NCBI GenBank assembly: GCA_947595925.1
Contig: CANQEV010000001.1
Coordinates: 1-64,000, forward strand
Source of the DNA: an uncultured Acetatifactor sp.
GTDB lineage: Bacteria > Bacillota > Clostridia > Lachnospirales > Lachnospiraceae
Direction: 5' to 3'
DNA: 64,000 nucleotides
Part shown: piece by piece, positions 26,822 through 36,661 of the stretch
Position numbering within the stretch: position 1 is the first letter of the stretch
Layout: the number at the start of each line of letters is the position of its first letter
The notes under the pieces: generated by a model
Seen by the model: only the letters and a program-made list of their open reading frames with translations
The model's database searches: none
Told to the model about the DNA's origin: nothing
Program-made: the position numbers and the translations under genes

Positions 26822-28210
26822 ATGGAAGACACACAAAAAGTACAGTTGTTTGAGCGGACGCCGATCCCGCAGGCGGTGATGAAACTGGCGGTCCCGACCA
26901 TAATCAGTTCCCTTGTGATGGTCCTCTATAATCTGGCGGATACCTATTTCGTCGGCATGTTGAACAATCCCATCCAGAACGCTGCGGTGACGCTGGCGGC
27001 GCCGGTGCTTCTGGCGTTCAACGCGGTCAACAATCTGTTCGGCGTAGGGGCCTCCAGCATGATGAGCCGGGCGCTGGGGCGAAAGGACCACGAGACGGTC
27101 TATGACAGCTCGGTGATCGGTTTTTACAGCGCATTGTTTTCAGCGGTTTTATTCTCCGTGTTTTATACGGCTTTCCGCGTCCCGTTTTTAGGCGTGCTGG
27201 GCGCTGACGCCACCACTGTGGAGGCCACCGCCGGGTATCTGAAGTGGACCGTTTCCTTCGGGGCGGTGCCGTCGATCCTGAACGTGGTGTTGGCCTATCT
27301 CGTCCGCAGCGAAGGTTCCTCCCTTCATGCCAGCATCGGCACCATGAGCGGGTGTTTTCTTAACATTCTGCTGGACCCCGTCTTTATCCTGCCCTGGGGG
27401 CTCAACATGGGGGCGGCGGGCGCGGGCCTGGCAACCTTTCTCTCCAACTGTATTGCCTGCCTGTATTTCTTCGTGCTCCTGTTCTGCAGGCGGGGAAAGA
27501 CCTATGTCTGCGTCAATCCCGCGAGACTGAAGTGGAGGAAGCAGATCGTCCTGGGAATCTGCGCCGTGGGGATCCCGGCCGCCATACAGAACCTTCTGAA
27601 CGTGACCGGAATGACGGTGCTGAACAACTTTACGTCGGCCTTCGGCTCCGACGCGGTGGCGGCGATGGGGATCGCCCAGAAGGTGAATATGGTGCCGGTG
27701 CAGATCGCGCTGGGCTTTTCCCAGGGCATTATGCCTCTGGTGGGATACAGTTATGCGGCGGGGGATGCGGACCGCTTTCGAAAGACCATCCTCTTTGCCG
27801 GAAAGATCATCATGGCCTTTATGGCGGTGGTGACGATCGGGTATTTGATCGGGGCGGGGCAGCTCTCCGCGCTGTTTATGGAGGACCCGGCGGTGGTGGC
27901 TTACGGCACGAGATTTCTGCGGGGCCTCTGCCTGGCCATGCCGTTCCTCTGCATGGATTTCCTGGGGGTCGGGGTCTTTCAGTCCTGCGGACTGGGAAGG
28001 AACGCGCTGCTTTTTGCCATCCTGCGGAAGATCGTCCTGGAGATCCCGGCGCTGTTTGTGTTAAACGCGCTGTTCCCGCTGTATGGACTGGCATACGCGC
28101 AGTTTACGGCGGAAGTCGTCCTCGCCGTGGCGGCCGTCTTCGTCCTTAGACGCCTGATGCGCGGAATCTCCAAGGCCCAGGCATCCCGGGACGGCGGGGC
28201 GGAGGGGTAA
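26822..28210 (+). CDS. MATE-family efflux transporter
   Basis: This 462-residue protein has twelve predicted membrane helices in two related halves. The first half shows KLAVPTIISSLVMVLYNLADTYFVG and GVGASSMMSRALG, and the second shows GIPAAIQNLLNVTG and QGIMPLVGYSYAAG, all typical of MATE sodium- or proton-driven multidrug exporters of the clostridial DinF/NorM branch. An AAGGAG lies about 17 bases upstream, rather far for the ATG. It converges on the ABC permease gene. Substrate unknown. Confidence 0.93.
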   Translation: MEDTQKVQLFERTPIPQAVMKLAVPTIISSLVMVLYNLADTYFVGMLNNPIQNAAVTLAAPVLLAFNAVNNLFGVGASSMMSRALGRKDHETVYDSSVIGFYSALFSAVLFSVFYTAFRVPFLGVLGADATTVEATAGYLKWTVSFGAVPSILNVVLAYLVRSEGSSLHASIGTMSGCFLNILLDPVFILPWGLNMGAAGAGLATFLSNCIACLYFFVLLFCRRGKTYVCVNPARLKWRKQIVLGICAVGIPAAIQNLLNVTGMTVLNNFTSAFGSDAVAAMGIAQKVNMVPVQIALGFSQGIMPLVGYSYAAGDADRFRKTILFAGKIIMAFMAVVTIGYLIGAGQLSALFMEDPAVVAYGTRFLRGLCLAMPFLCMDFLGVGVFQSCGLGRNALLFAILRKIVLEIPALFVLNALFPLYGLAYAQFTAEVVLAVAAVFVLRRLMRGISKAQASRDGGAEG

Positions 28211-28221
28211 CCGCCTCATGC

Positions 28222-30603
28222 TCAGGACCGCGGCAGGAAGGTGCAGGTATATATCGGATACAGGGAAAATACCAGCGCCCTTTCCAGCCCCAGGGCGGCC
28301 AGGACCACCGGCGCACAGAGGATCAGCAGTCCGAAAAATACCGTCTGCGCGTGGTTTTTTCTCCAGCCCGACAATCCGGCCGTGATCAGGGCAAGCGTCA
28401 CTCCCACGGCGGCCTGCAGGAGCATCTTCAGCCCGATGAGGGCGATGACCGGCAGGAACGCCGGAAATCCTTGATAGCAGGGAAGGCTTTGGACGGAAAA
28501 GAAAAGCCCGTGGGTGGGGAAGACCCGCGCGATGCGGATCCATCGAAAAACAAAAGGAACGACAGAAAAGACGGAAGCAGCCAGGGCGCACGCTGCGGCC
28601 TTTCTGGCCAGCACACCGCGTTTTCCCCGGATTGTGGCCCCCAGGACCGCCCAGACGCCGCTCTGGTACTCCATGGAGATTGCCTGGCTGAAGGCGAGAA
28701 GGATCCCCGTCGTAAGGAGAAGGAAATCGCTCAGCGCGCCGTCGCCGGATATGCCGAACAGATAGAGGTACCCGGTGTCGTAAAGGAACTTGCTTCCGTT
28801 TTCCTGCGCGGATGCAAGCTGTTGTTCCACCCGCCTGAACTGCGGATAAAAAGCGGTGACGCCGTACCACTTCAGCTTCATCGCCTCCCCGGTTTCGCCG
28901 TCGATCTCCCCGGAGGCTATCAAACAGTCGATCTTTTCAATCTCTGCAAAGGCCTCCTGGAATCTGGCCGATTCCGACTGGATCAAAGCGGCCTTTTCCT
29001 CTGTCAATTCCCCTTCCAGCCGGAGCATGATATCCTGATAATACTTTTCCTGGGTCGTGGGCGTATAGACGCGCTGAAAGACGCTGCGGCCGATCAGGAA
29101 ACAGAACACGGCCAGGACAAGCAGTCCGTGGTTTGTGACAAGGAGCTTATAGGCTTCGTGCCGAAACAGCGAGGAATGAGGGCGGAAACGGAAGATCACG
29201 GGCCTCAGGGCCTTCCGGTATCCAAACCTTTCGCCCTTTATAAAAAACAGGAGACTGCAGCCCGCACCGGCGCACAAGACAACGCAGAGGAACAGCCACG
29301 ACAGGGGGATCCTGGATACGGGGTGGCCAAAGAGATTGAGATTTAAGTAAGCGCCGTAGACATCTTCCGCCCGCAGAACGCCAAAAAGATTGACATACTT
29401 TAACACGCCTGCCTTTGAGGTCGCCGGGATAAAGCGGTAGAGCCCCCAGCCGGCTGTCCAGAGGAGCAGTCCGCAAAAATAGGGCAGCGTGCCGTTCTCC
29501 GAGAGGATGCAGACGGCGGTTAAGACCGCGCCGGCGGCGAACAGTACCAGGGCTTTTGTCAGGACGGACAGCGCGATAAAGCCGAGAATGCTGATAGACA
29601 GACTGCTCCCCCTGTACGGTGCCAGCGACTGAATCCTTGCCGTCATATCCGGGAAACCGGCGGCAAGGCCGAAATACAAGAGGTTTACGCCATATAACAG
29701 GGCCGTTCCGGCAAAACAGTTTAGAAAAAGGGCGGAGAGCTTGGAGAGGATACAGCATCCCCTTCCATACCTGGTGCAGCGGGTGACGAAAAACAGGCCC
29801 TTTTGTTTTTCGTCGAAAATCAGCCCTCCGACGAGCAGAAAGGAGAACAGGACCAGGAGGACGTCCGTCCCCTGGTTTGTCATGGCCGAGGTCACGGTTT
29901 TGGACGGGGCCCACCTGATCCCTTCCGGGGACAGCGCCCGGAAGTCTTCAGCGCTTTTACGAATATTTTCCGAGGCGAAGCCGCCGGTCTCGCGGGCCGC
30001 GAAAACGGAGATGCCGTTCAGGGAGTCCTTCTTTTTTTGAACAGAGGCCAGATAGGAACCGTAATCCGCGACCTCCTGTTCCTCGGCATGGATTTCGCTG
30101 AGAAAGGCGCTCTCTTGTTCCAGGGAATCCGTGTAGCGCAGATAATCCCCGGAGCGGTACGATTCCAAATATGTTTCGAATAAGCCTGGACGTGCGGCCA
30201 TCTCCTGTTCCGCAAAGACCGCGCCGATCCCGCTGTTCTGCATGGCAAGGACCTGCTCCACAAAAGACACGCCGTCGATGGTCTGCTTTAAGTTTTCTGT
30301 GAAGGAGGTCTTCTCCTCCTCCGTCATCCCCGCGGTGTCCGCAAGAAAAGCCCTGTAAGCCTCCAGCTTCGGCTTCCCGTTATCGCCCGGGTTCGAGTAC
30401 CAAAGGAAAAAGAGATCGATCAGCAGGAGCGCGCAGGCGGCAAGCTGAAAGCCCCGCCGAAACCATGTCTTCTGCAGTTCGAAGAAGGTCAGGCGTATCA
30501 CTTTTCCAGCCGTTTCTGTCTCAAAGGGGGTCAGGCGTTTCGCCGTCTCAAACACTTTTCTTGTGGCTCTCAGGCTTAAAACCTTAGGTAAACGACTTCT
30601 CAT
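28222..30603 (-). CDS. ABC-2-type transporter permease, double-length
   Basis: This 793-residue protein has two similar halves, each beginning with a membrane helix followed by a large extracytoplasmic domain (about 50-220 and 510-620) and about five more helices. The order is that of ABC-2 permeases, here fused head to tail so that one chain makes both channel halves. ATG at 30603 follows GAGGAGG; it overlaps the ATPase gene by 20 bases. With the lipoprotein and the two-component pair upstream, a role in envelope stress or peptide antibiotic resistance is inferred. Confidence 0.8.
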   Translation of the reverse strand: MRSRLPKVLSLRATRKVFETAKRLTPFETETAGKVIRLTFFELQKTWFRRGFQLAACALLLIDLFFLWYSNPGDNGKPKLEAYRAFLADTAGMTEEEKTSFTENLKQTIDGVSFVEQVLAMQNSGIGAVFAEQEMAARPGLFETYLESYRSGDYLRYTDSLEQESAFLSEIHAEEQEVADYGSYLASVQKKKDSLNGISVFAARETGGFASENIRKSAEDFRALSPEGIRWAPSKTVTSAMTNQGTDVLLVLFSFLLVGGLIFDEKQKGLFFVTRCTRYGRGCCILSKLSALFLNCFAGTALLYGVNLLYFGLAAGFPDMTARIQSLAPYRGSSLSISILGFIALSVLTKALVLFAAGAVLTAVCILSENGTLPYFCGLLLWTAGWGLYRFIPATSKAGVLKYVNLFGVLRAEDVYGAYLNLNLFGHPVSRIPLSWLFLCVVLCAGAGCSLLFFIKGERFGYRKALRPVIFRFRPHSSLFRHEAYKLLVTNHGLLVLAVFCFLIGRSVFQRVYTPTTQEKYYQDIMLRLEGELTEEKAALIQSESARFQEAFAEIEKIDCLIASGEIDGETGEAMKLKWYGVTAFYPQFRRVEQQLASAQENGSKFLYDTGYLYLFGISGDGALSDFLLLTTGILLAFSQAISMEYQSGVWAVLGATIRGKRGVLARKAAACALAASVFSVVPFVFRWIRIARVFPTHGLFFSVQSLPCYQGFPAFLPVIALIGLKMLLQAAVGVTLALITAGLSGWRKNHAQTVFFGLLILCAPVVLAALGLERALVFSLYPIYTCTFLPRS

Positions 30604-31333
30604 GTTCAGGCTTTTCCTCCTCTCTGAAGAGCTGCATATATACCTCCTCCAGGCAGTCCGCATGATATTTCACGCAGAGATCCCCCACGGAGGCGTGGTC
30701 AAGGAGCCTGCCGGATCGGATTAGGAGGATCTCCTTTGCAATGGATTCGATATCGGAGACGACATGGGTGGAGATCAGAAGGATCCTGTCCCCGGCCAGG
30801 GCCGATACCCGTTCCCGGATCCTGACCCGTTCCTTTGGGTCAAGGCCGGCCGTGGGCTCGTCCAGAACGACCAGTTTCGGATCCCCGAGGATCGCCTGGG
30901 CGATCAGGATGCGCTGCTTCATGCCTCCCGAATAAGAGCCGATGGGCCGGTCGGCGGCCTCGGTCATATTGACGTAAGAGAGCACGCGGCTGATCTCGCC
31001 GCCCAGTTCTTTTTTGGGGATGCCCTTCAGCGCCGCCATGTAAGCGAGGAACCGCCTCCCGGAAAAGGCCTCGTACATTCCCTGCTGCTGGGGGGCATAT
31101 CCCAGCAGGGCCCGGTAGGACGCCCCCAGTTTTTGCACATCCTCGCCGTTCCATTTTACGGTCCCGCCGGTGGGTCGGAGATTGCCGGTTATGATATTCA
31201 TCAGTGTGGACTTTCCGGCTCCGTTGGGGCCGAGAAGCCCGTAGATGCCGTTGTCCAGCGTTAAGGAAACGGCGTCCAGCGCCTTTTTCTTCTTATAATT
31301 TTTTGAGATATCGCATAATTCCAACATCGTCAT
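30584..31333 (-). CDS. ABC transporter ATP-binding protein
   Basis: This 249-residue ATPase has Walker A GPNGAGKST, Q-loop YAPQQQGMYEAF, signature SYSGGMKQR, Walker B LVVLDEPTAGLDP and ISTHVV. The CcmA/NatA-like sequence fits exporters of the ABC-2 type and it overlaps its permease gene. The start at 31333 (ATGACGATG) overlaps the stop of the lipoprotein gene and has AGGAAG upstream, so it is translationally coupled. A much longer open frame upstream is antisense-free overlap with the lipoprotein and not used. Confidence 0.93.
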   Translation of the reverse strand: MTMLELCDISKNYKKKKALDAVSLTLDNGIYGLLGPNGAGKSTLMNIITGNLRPTGGTVKWNGEDVQKLGASYRALLGYAPQQQGMYEAFSGRRFLAYMAALKGIPKKELGGEISRVLSYVNMTEAADRPIGSYSGGMKQRILIAQAILGDPKLVVLDEPTAGLDPKERVRIRERVSALAGDRILLISTHVVSDIESIAKEILLIRSGRLLDHASVGDLCVKYHADCLEEVYMQLFREEEKPEHEKSFT

Positions 31334-32745
31334 CGCCCACTTCCTATCATCTGGATCGGCAGAAAGCCGTCCCTGCCATGAAACAGATCCTCCCTGCTGA
31401 TCAGCGCGTATCGATAGCCGTGTACGGTAAAGGAACCGTCGCTTTTCGGCGTCACGTCGCTGTCGTAGATCACCAGGACCTGATCCCCTGCCGACGCAAT
31501 GATCTGCAGGCTGAATCCGGTAGATTTTTCCACAAGTCCGCAATGGCTGATCTCGCCGGTGTCCGTATCGATAAAATAAAGGGTCTGGTCGCTGCCGTCC
31601 CGGGTGTAGAGCCTGCCGCCGGCCATGCCCCAGATGGCATCCTGGGAAATTTCACACAGCGTTTTCTGCACCCCCGTCACGAGGTCCACGCTGGTGATCC
31701 TGCCGTCCCCGTCTACGGAATAGTACAGGTGGTCCTGATCCGCCGCGTAGCTCCTTGACTTTGGCGCGTACACGTGGTAGATCTCGCTGTAGGCACCGGT
31801 ATCCACGTTCAGGGTCATAAAGACGTCGGAGGCGGTGTCGTAGAGGGTTCTGTCATCGGCGTGTCTTTCTTCCGCCGAGACCTGACGCCCGAAATCGATT
31901 CCGAACAGTACCAGCTTTCTCCCGGTGCAGGCCATGATATCCCAGTCGACATCGTTTCCGAGATTCAGGGAGAGCAGAGGAGTCTCTTTTCCGGAGGAAG
32001 GGTCCAGACGGACCAGTTTCCTCTCGGAGGAAGTCAGGTAGGTACTGCCATCGGATTGTTGCGTCGTCACTTTTTTCGTGACAAAGTACAGCCCGCTCTC
32101 GTCGCCCAGGACCAGATCCTCCACCGTGAGGTCCGCGTCAAAGGCATAGACCTTTTCCCGGTCTGTGCCGTCGAGCCCCGCGCGGTAGAGCGCTGTGGGC
32201 GAGGCTTCCACGGCCGGGCCGGAGCTTTCGCCGAGGATGCCGACGACAGCCGAACCGTCGCGGTCCTGTTCTTTGCTCAGGATATACAGGCTGTCGTGCC
32301 AGACAAAAAGCGCGGTGCTATACGAAAATTCGTCGGAGGGAAAAACAGATGCGCAGTCCGCGGTATCATGGGTACAGGACGCGTCGCTGCACAGATAGAT
32401 CTCCTGACGGGTGGCAAAATCCATATACATTAAGTGCCTTGCATGTCGCCCGTCTGTGAGGCGTTCTTCCTCCAAAGTCAGATAGTAGTACCCGTTTTCG
32501 GTACAACAGGCGGTATTCTGGCCCTGCATGTGATAGAGCAGGGTCAGGCCGCCTTCTGCAGTTTTATTCCGGCCGATTTCCGAACCGCCACTGCCGCCGG
32601 GTACCTCCGGCGTCTCCGAGCCAGGCGTTATGCTCTGGGGGACTACCCCGGGAAAGGAGCCCTCCCTCGGACTTCCGGACCCGCCGCAGGCGCAGAGGGA
32701 AAGAGATATTCCGAATACAAGTAGAGCGCTGAACCATTTCTTCAT
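31330..32745 (-). CDS. Lipoprotein with beta-propeller-like domain, part of the ABC operon
   Basis: This 471-residue protein has a lipoprotein signal (LSLCACGGSG, Cys20) and a Gly/Pro/Ser-rich linker, then repeated beta units with aromatic and Asp-rich turns (ENGYYYLTLEEERL, DSLYILSKEQD, DQDHLYYSVDGDG, GGRLYTRDGSDQTLYFIDTDTG), a propeller-like pattern. It also has four Cys near residues 118-131, possibly disulfides. It is the first gene of an operon with the ABC ATPase and permease and could sense or capture the substrate outside the membrane. Function unknown. Confidence 0.75.
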   Translation of the reverse strand: MKKWFSALLVFGISLSLCACGGSGSPREGSFPGVVPQSITPGSETPEVPGGSGGSEIGRNKTAEGGLTLLYHMQGQNTACCTENGYYYLTLEEERLTDGRHARHLMYMDFATRQEIYLCSDASCTHDTADCASVFPSDEFSYSTALFVWHDSLYILSKEQDRDGSAVVGILGESSGPAVEASPTALYRAGLDGTDREKVYAFDADLTVEDLVLGDESGLYFVTKKVTTQQSDGSTYLTSSERKLVRLDPSSGKETPLLSLNLGNDVDWDIMACTGRKLVLFGIDFGRQVSAEERHADDRTLYDTASDVFMTLNVDTGAYSEIYHVYAPKSRSYAADQDHLYYSVDGDGRITSVDLVTGVQKTLCEISQDAIWGMAGGRLYTRDGSDQTLYFIDTDTGEISHCGLVEKSTGFSLQIIASAGDQVLVIYDSDVTPKSDGSFTVHGYRYALISREDLFHGRDGFLPIQMIGSGR

Positions 32746-32790
32746 AAAAAATGACCTCCTTGCAGCATTTGAAATGTCTTACAAGGAGAT

Positions 32791-32821
32791 CATATAGAAT
32801 AAAAGTCAAGAAACGGTCAAA
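32791..32821 (-). promoter_or_regulatory. Promoter with TCS-type direct repeat, lipoprotein-ABC operon
   Basis: On the minus strand TTTGACCGTTTCTTGACTTTTAT gives two TTGAC half-sites 11 bases apart, followed by TATAT as a -10 about 17-18 bases from the first. The 23-base block 32799-32821 recurs with one mismatch at 34835-34857. It overlaps the 3' end of the kinase gene. Confidence 0.65.
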
Positions 32822-34103
32822 CTTCAAGAAAGATTTTTACCTCCGCGCCGTGGGGCTCCCTGTTTCGGAGTTCCAGTCCTCCCCCGTGCTTTTGGCAAAG
32901 GAGTCGGCTGATCGTCAGTCCCATCCCGCAGTGCCCGTTTTCATCCGCCGCGGGCATCAGCAGGCGGTTCCTGCCCTGTAAGACCTCTTCGGGAAAACCG
33001 CAGCCGTCGTCCGCGACGGAGACCGCTAATTTTCTGCCCTGCAGGGAGAAGGACAGCTGGATCTCTTCCGCTGAAAAACGCAGAGCGTTGTTTAAGATGT
33101 TTTCCAGGATGCGGTAGAGGATCGGGGCGTCTATGGAGAGAGGGCCGGAAAGATTCTGTCCCGTCGTGCGGAGGGTCTTTCCCGATTCCTTGGCCATCAG
33201 GGTCAGATCGGCCGTGAGATCCGGGATCAGTTCCTCGGCGGGGATCTGCAGGGGAGCGATCTCGATATCGTCAAGCTGGCTGATCTCCCTGACGGATTCC
33301 GTGTAGCGTTCCAGGCGCTTTGCGGCGCTGTCGATACGGGAGGCAATCTCCAGGGTTTCCTGGGGCGTCAGGTCGTCCGACTGCAGATGGAGCTGCAGAT
33401 ATTCCGTATAGCCCTCGATGATGGCGATGGGATTTCTCAGATCGTGGGCGATGGAAGCCTGGATCAGCTTCTTTTCTTCTATGATCTTCCACAATTCCTG
33501 ATAAGTCTCTTTCAGCGTCCGCCGCATTTCTTCAAAAGACCGGCACAGTCGTCCAAGTTCGTTTTCCAGGCTGCAGTCCACTGTAAAATCCAGATCCCGG
33601 TCGCTGATGTGCCGTGTGGCTTCATCCAGGACGGTGATGCCGGGAGCCAGTTTCCTCCGGTAGAACCGGAGAGCGCACAGAAAAAAGCCTGCGGCGGAGT
33701 ATGCTGCGGGCAGAAGTCCCATGGCGGCGCCTGCCATGATATAAGCCAGCTTCCTGCGGGGCCCTTTCCAGCCAATGCCGTAGTCGAGGCTTTCCACGGA
33801 GAGGGTCAGTCCGCTCGGATCGATGGTTTCGGTTGCAGGCACGCCGTTCTCGGCAATTTTTAGATAGGAAATTTTCTGTTCTCCGCCATCTATCTCGACT
33901 CGCGTGGCTCCCTGTTCCTCCATGCCGTCAAGGGTCCGATAGCTGACGTTTATCATTACATAATTTGTGTCCGGTACCAGCCATTTCTGAAACCGCAGGC
34001 AGCCCCAGACGGTGACGGCGGAGGCCAGGACCACCGCCAGAAGGGTGACGGACACGGCGGTGAAAAACTCTGTTTTTAAGGATTTCTGTCTCACATGCTC
34101 CAT
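32817..34103 (-). CDS. Sensor histidine kinase
   Basis: This 428-residue kinase has two membrane helices (about 17-38 and 118-147) enclosing an extracytoplasmic domain of about 80 residues, a HAMP-like segment, phospho-acceptor His220 in ASIAHDLRNPIAI, and an ATPase domain with NILNNALRFS, VADDGCGFP and CGMGLTISRLL. The gene overlaps its regulator by 13 bases. With the ABC operon just downstream and a shared promoter motif, it most likely controls that transporter. Confidence 0.92.
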   Translation of the reverse strand: MEHVRQKSLKTEFFTAVSVTLLAVVLASAVTVWGCLRFQKWLVPDTNYVMINVSYRTLDGMEEQGATRVEIDGGEQKISYLKIAENGVPATETIDPSGLTLSVESLDYGIGWKGPRRKLAYIMAGAAMGLLPAAYSAAGFFLCALRFYRRKLAPGITVLDEATRHISDRDLDFTVDCSLENELGRLCRSFEEMRRTLKETYQELWKIIEEKKLIQASIAHDLRNPIAIIEGYTEYLQLHLQSDDLTPQETLEIASRIDSAAKRLERYTESVREISQLDDIEIAPLQIPAEELIPDLTADLTLMAKESGKTLRTTGQNLSGPLSIDAPILYRILENILNNALRFSAEEIQLSFSLQGRKLAVSVADDGCGFPEEVLQGRNRLLMPAADENGHCGMGLTISRLLCQKHGGGLELRNREPHGAEVKIFLEV

Positions 34104-34768
34104 TTATAACCCACTCCCCAGATTGTCTCGATATAGTCCCGTTCCGCCGCGGCCCGCAGCTTGGACCGGATCTTTCGGACATGTTCTTTTACGACCGTGT
34201 TGTCACCCTCCGCCTCAAGTCCCCATACCGCCTCGTAGATCCGCTCCTTATCAAAGATCTGTCCCCTGTTAGTCATCAGGTATTCGATCAGATCGAACTC
34301 CTTTTTAGAAAAGGGGATTTCCTCCGTCCTGTAAAACACCCGCCGCTCCGTCAGGTTTACGAGAAGCCCGTCCGAGGTTGCCAGCACGGACGGGCGGTTC
34401 TGGCTCCGCTGGTCCCTGCGGAGATGGGCGGCGATCCGGGCGGTCAGTTCCTTCAGGCTGAAGGGTTTTGTGATATAGTCGTCTCCTCCCAGCTGGAGCC
34501 CGTTGATCCTGTCCTGCTCCGTGATCCGCGCCGTCAAAAAGAGGATGGGGCAGGATACATGGCTACGGATCGCCTGGCAGAGCTCCAGCCCGCAGATCCC
34601 CGGCATATTGATGTCAAGCAGGATCAGATCCGGTTTTTGGGGCAGCAGTTTTAAGGCTTCCCCGCCATTTTTCGCCACCAGCGTCTCATACCCGCAGTCC
34701 CGCAGATGCGCGGACAGAAGATCGGTCAGCATTATTTCGTCGTCTACAATGAGGATACGATGAGCCAT
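34091..34768 (-). CDS. OmpR-family response regulator
   Basis: This 225-residue protein has a receiver domain (DDE at 9-11, Asp52 in LILLDINMPG, Lys in DDYITKPFS) and a winged-helix DNA-binding domain ending in ETIWGVGYKW. It is of the VanR/CssR-like group. It is first in the two-gene unit with the kinase. Its own promoter carries the 11-bp-spaced TTGAC repeat also found before the ABC operon, so autoregulation is likely. Confidence 0.93.
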   Translation of the reverse strand: MAHRILIVDDEIMLTDLLSAHLRDCGYETLVAKNGGEALKLLPQKPDLILLDINMPGICGLELCQAIRSHVSCPILFLTARITEQDRINGLQLGGDDYITKPFSLKELTARIAAHLRRDQRSQNRPSVLATSDGLLVNLTERRVFYRTEEIPFSKKEFDLIEYLMTNRGQIFDKERIYEAVWGLEAEGDNTVVKEHVRKIRSKLRAAAERDYIETIWGVGYKWSM

Positions 34769-34828
34769 TTTCTTTCCCTCCCGGCGTAATTCGGCAGTGT
34801 CAAATTCTACCTGTAATCCGTTACAGCA

Positions 34829-34857
34829 TATCAGATAAAAGTCAAAAAACGGTCAAA
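34829..34857 (-). promoter_or_regulatory. Promoter with TCS-type direct repeat, regulator-kinase operon
   Basis: On the minus strand TTTGACCGTTTTTTGACTTTTAT (34857-34835) precedes TGATAT, which lies 17 bases after the first TTGACC. The two half-sites have the 11-bp period usual for OmpR-family binding. Confidence 0.65.
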
Positions 34858-34940
34858 TCTCATAGGAATATTATAGGGCGCTTCCGCGGAGAGCACAATA
34901 GATATACCATGGCGGCTGACTGAACTGGTGGAATATCTGC

Positions 34941-34970
34941 TTGTCTGATTTGCGAATAATAATGTATAAT
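34941..34970 (+). promoter_or_regulatory. Promoter of the pepT-like gene
   Basis: TTGTCT (34941-34946) and TATAAT (34965-34970) with 18 bases between. Confidence 0.6.
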
Positions 34971-35007
34971 GTTACCATAATGAAGAATCATTCAGGAGGT
35001 TTCGAAG

Positions 35008-36543
35008 ATGGCGGGAAAGACAGACTGGAAAGAGCATGAGAAAGCATGTGAGAAAAACTGTGAGAATGAAGGAAAACGGCAGGGAGAGGCAGACGGCCCG
35101 GAGCAAAAGCAGACAGAGAAAAAGCAAATAGAACAAAGGCAGACAGAACAAAGGCAGACAGAACAAAGGCAGACAGAACAAAGGCAGGCGGCGTCTGGAT
35201 ATATAGGTCAAGGGCTTTCCGGGTATAAACTTTCAGGAAATATGTCTTCCGGGAAGGAACCGCCTGTGAGCGGAGCCTGGGAGAAGGCGTTTCGGAGGGA
35301 GGAGATCTCACCAGTGGAGAGATTCCTGCGGTATGTGAAGATAGACACCCAGTCCGACGAGGACTCCCAGACTGCGCCCAGCACGGCAAAGCAGCATGAG
35401 CTGGCCCTGCTCTTAGAAAAGGAATTGTCGGAGATGGGGGCGGCGGAGATCACTTACGACAGGGAGCACTGTTATGTCTACGCCACAGTGCCCGCGTCGG
35501 AAGGGTATGAAAGCTGTCCGACCCTGGGATTCATCGCCCACATGGATACCTCGCCCGCGGTGACGGGAGCGGATGTGCGGCCCCGGATCGTGGAGCGGTA
35601 TGACGGCGGGGATATCCTCTTAAATCCGGAGCGCGATATCGTTATGAGGGTTGCAGATTTCCCGGAACTGGCAAAGCTGAAAGGACAAGATCTGATCGTG
35701 ACGGACGGACTTACGCTGCTGGGAGCGGACGACAAGGCGGGGGTCTCGGAGATCATGACCATGGCGGCCTGTCTGCTGACCCATCCCGAGATACGTCATG
35801 GGAGGATCCGCCTGGGCTTTACGCCTGACGAGGAGATCGGCCGGGGACCGGATCATTTTGATCTGGAGCTCTTTGGGGCGGACTATGCGTACACGGTGGA
35901 CGGCGGAGCCCTGGGAGAGCTGGAGTTTGAGAATTTCAATGCGGCCGGGGCGAAACTGACGGTGAACGGGATCAGCACCCACCCTGGGAGCGCCAAGGGA
36001 AAGATGAAGAACGCCATTCTCATCGCCCAGGAGTTTCAGAGTATGCTTCCGGCCTTTGAAAATCCCATATACACGGAGGGATACGAGGGCTTTTACCATC
36101 TGGACGGGATCCGCGGGAATGTGGAGCAGACCGTCTGCGACTATATCATCCGGGATCATGACAGAGAACTGTTTGAAAAAAAGAAGGCCTTTTTCCAGGA
36201 GTGTGCGGATTTCCTGAACCGCAAGTACGGAGAGGGCACCGTTTGTCCGGATATAAAGGACTCTTACTATAATATGCGGGAGATTCTGGAACCCCACATG
36301 CATCTGGTGGAGAATGCCAAGCAGGCTATGGAGGAGCTGGGGATCCGGCCGCAGATCTCCCCGATCCGAGGGGGGACCGACGGGGCAAGGCTTTCCTTCC
36401 AGGGGCTTCCCTGCCCCAATCTCTGCACCGGCGGCGCAAATTATCACAGCCGCTTTGAGTACGCCTCCGTACAGGGCATGGAGATGACAACAAGGCTCCT
36501 GATCCGCCTGGCGGAGCGCTATGGGGTTAAAAGGAATGGGTAA
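35008..36543 (+). CDS. pepT: Peptidase T (tripeptidase) with repeat-rich N-terminal extension
   Basis: This 511-residue protein carries the M20B tripeptidase from about residue 105: [16 protein letters not shown], zinc ligands in [27 protein letters not shown] and [11 protein letters not shown], and [10 protein letters not shown]. It removes the N-terminal residue of tripeptides in the cytoplasm. PepT is usually about 405-410 residues; here about 100 extra residues precede it. They are charged and Cys-poor, with four QTEQR/QIEQR repeats. The far upstream ATG (35008) has AGGAGG 9 bases before it, and no site precedes any internal ATG, so the extension seems to be translated. Confidence 0.9.
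   Translation: MAGKTDWKEHEKACEKNCENEGKRQGEADGPEQKQTEKKQIEQRQTEQRQTEQRQTEQRQAASGYIGQGLSGYKLSGNMSSGKEPPVSGAWEKAFRREEISPVERFLRYVKIDTQSDEDSQTAPSTAKQHELALLLEKELSEMGAAEITYDREHCYVYATVPASEGYESCPTLGFIAHMDTSPAVTGADVRPRIVERYDGGDILLNPERDIVMRVADFPELAKLKGQDLIVTDGLTLLGADDKAGVSEIMTMAACLLTHPEIRHGRIRLGFTPDEEIGRGPDHFDLELFGADYAYTVDGGALGELEFENFNAAGAKLTVNGISTHPGSAKGKMKNAILIAQEFQSMLPAFENPIYTEGYEGFYHLDGIRGNVEQTVCDYIIRDHDRELFEKKKAFFQECADFLNRKYGEGTVCPDIKDSYYNMREILEPHMHLVENAKQAMEELGIRPQISPIRGGTDGARLSFQGLPCPNLCTGGANYHSRFEYASVQGMEMTTRLLIRLAERYGVKRNG
35126..35185 (+). repeat. 15-bp tandem repeat inside the pepT extension
   Basis: Three perfect copies of AGACAGAACAAAGGC (35141-35185) follow one degenerate copy (35126-35140). 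Each encodes QTEQR in register, so copy-number change keeps the frame. Confidence 0.9.
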
Positions 36544-36661
36544 ATAAGCAGCTGCATTTTATCCTGCACCTAATGGCTGCAAAACTGGAACGCATCAGTA
36601 GATTGTCTATGGGGCGGCGATACGGTATAAGCATCTTTCTCCAAAAGAGAAAGAAAGAGCG

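Noticed and set aside
35126-35185. CRISPR or integration site in the 15-bp repeats.
   Set aside because: No spacers; the repeats are within a translated tail.
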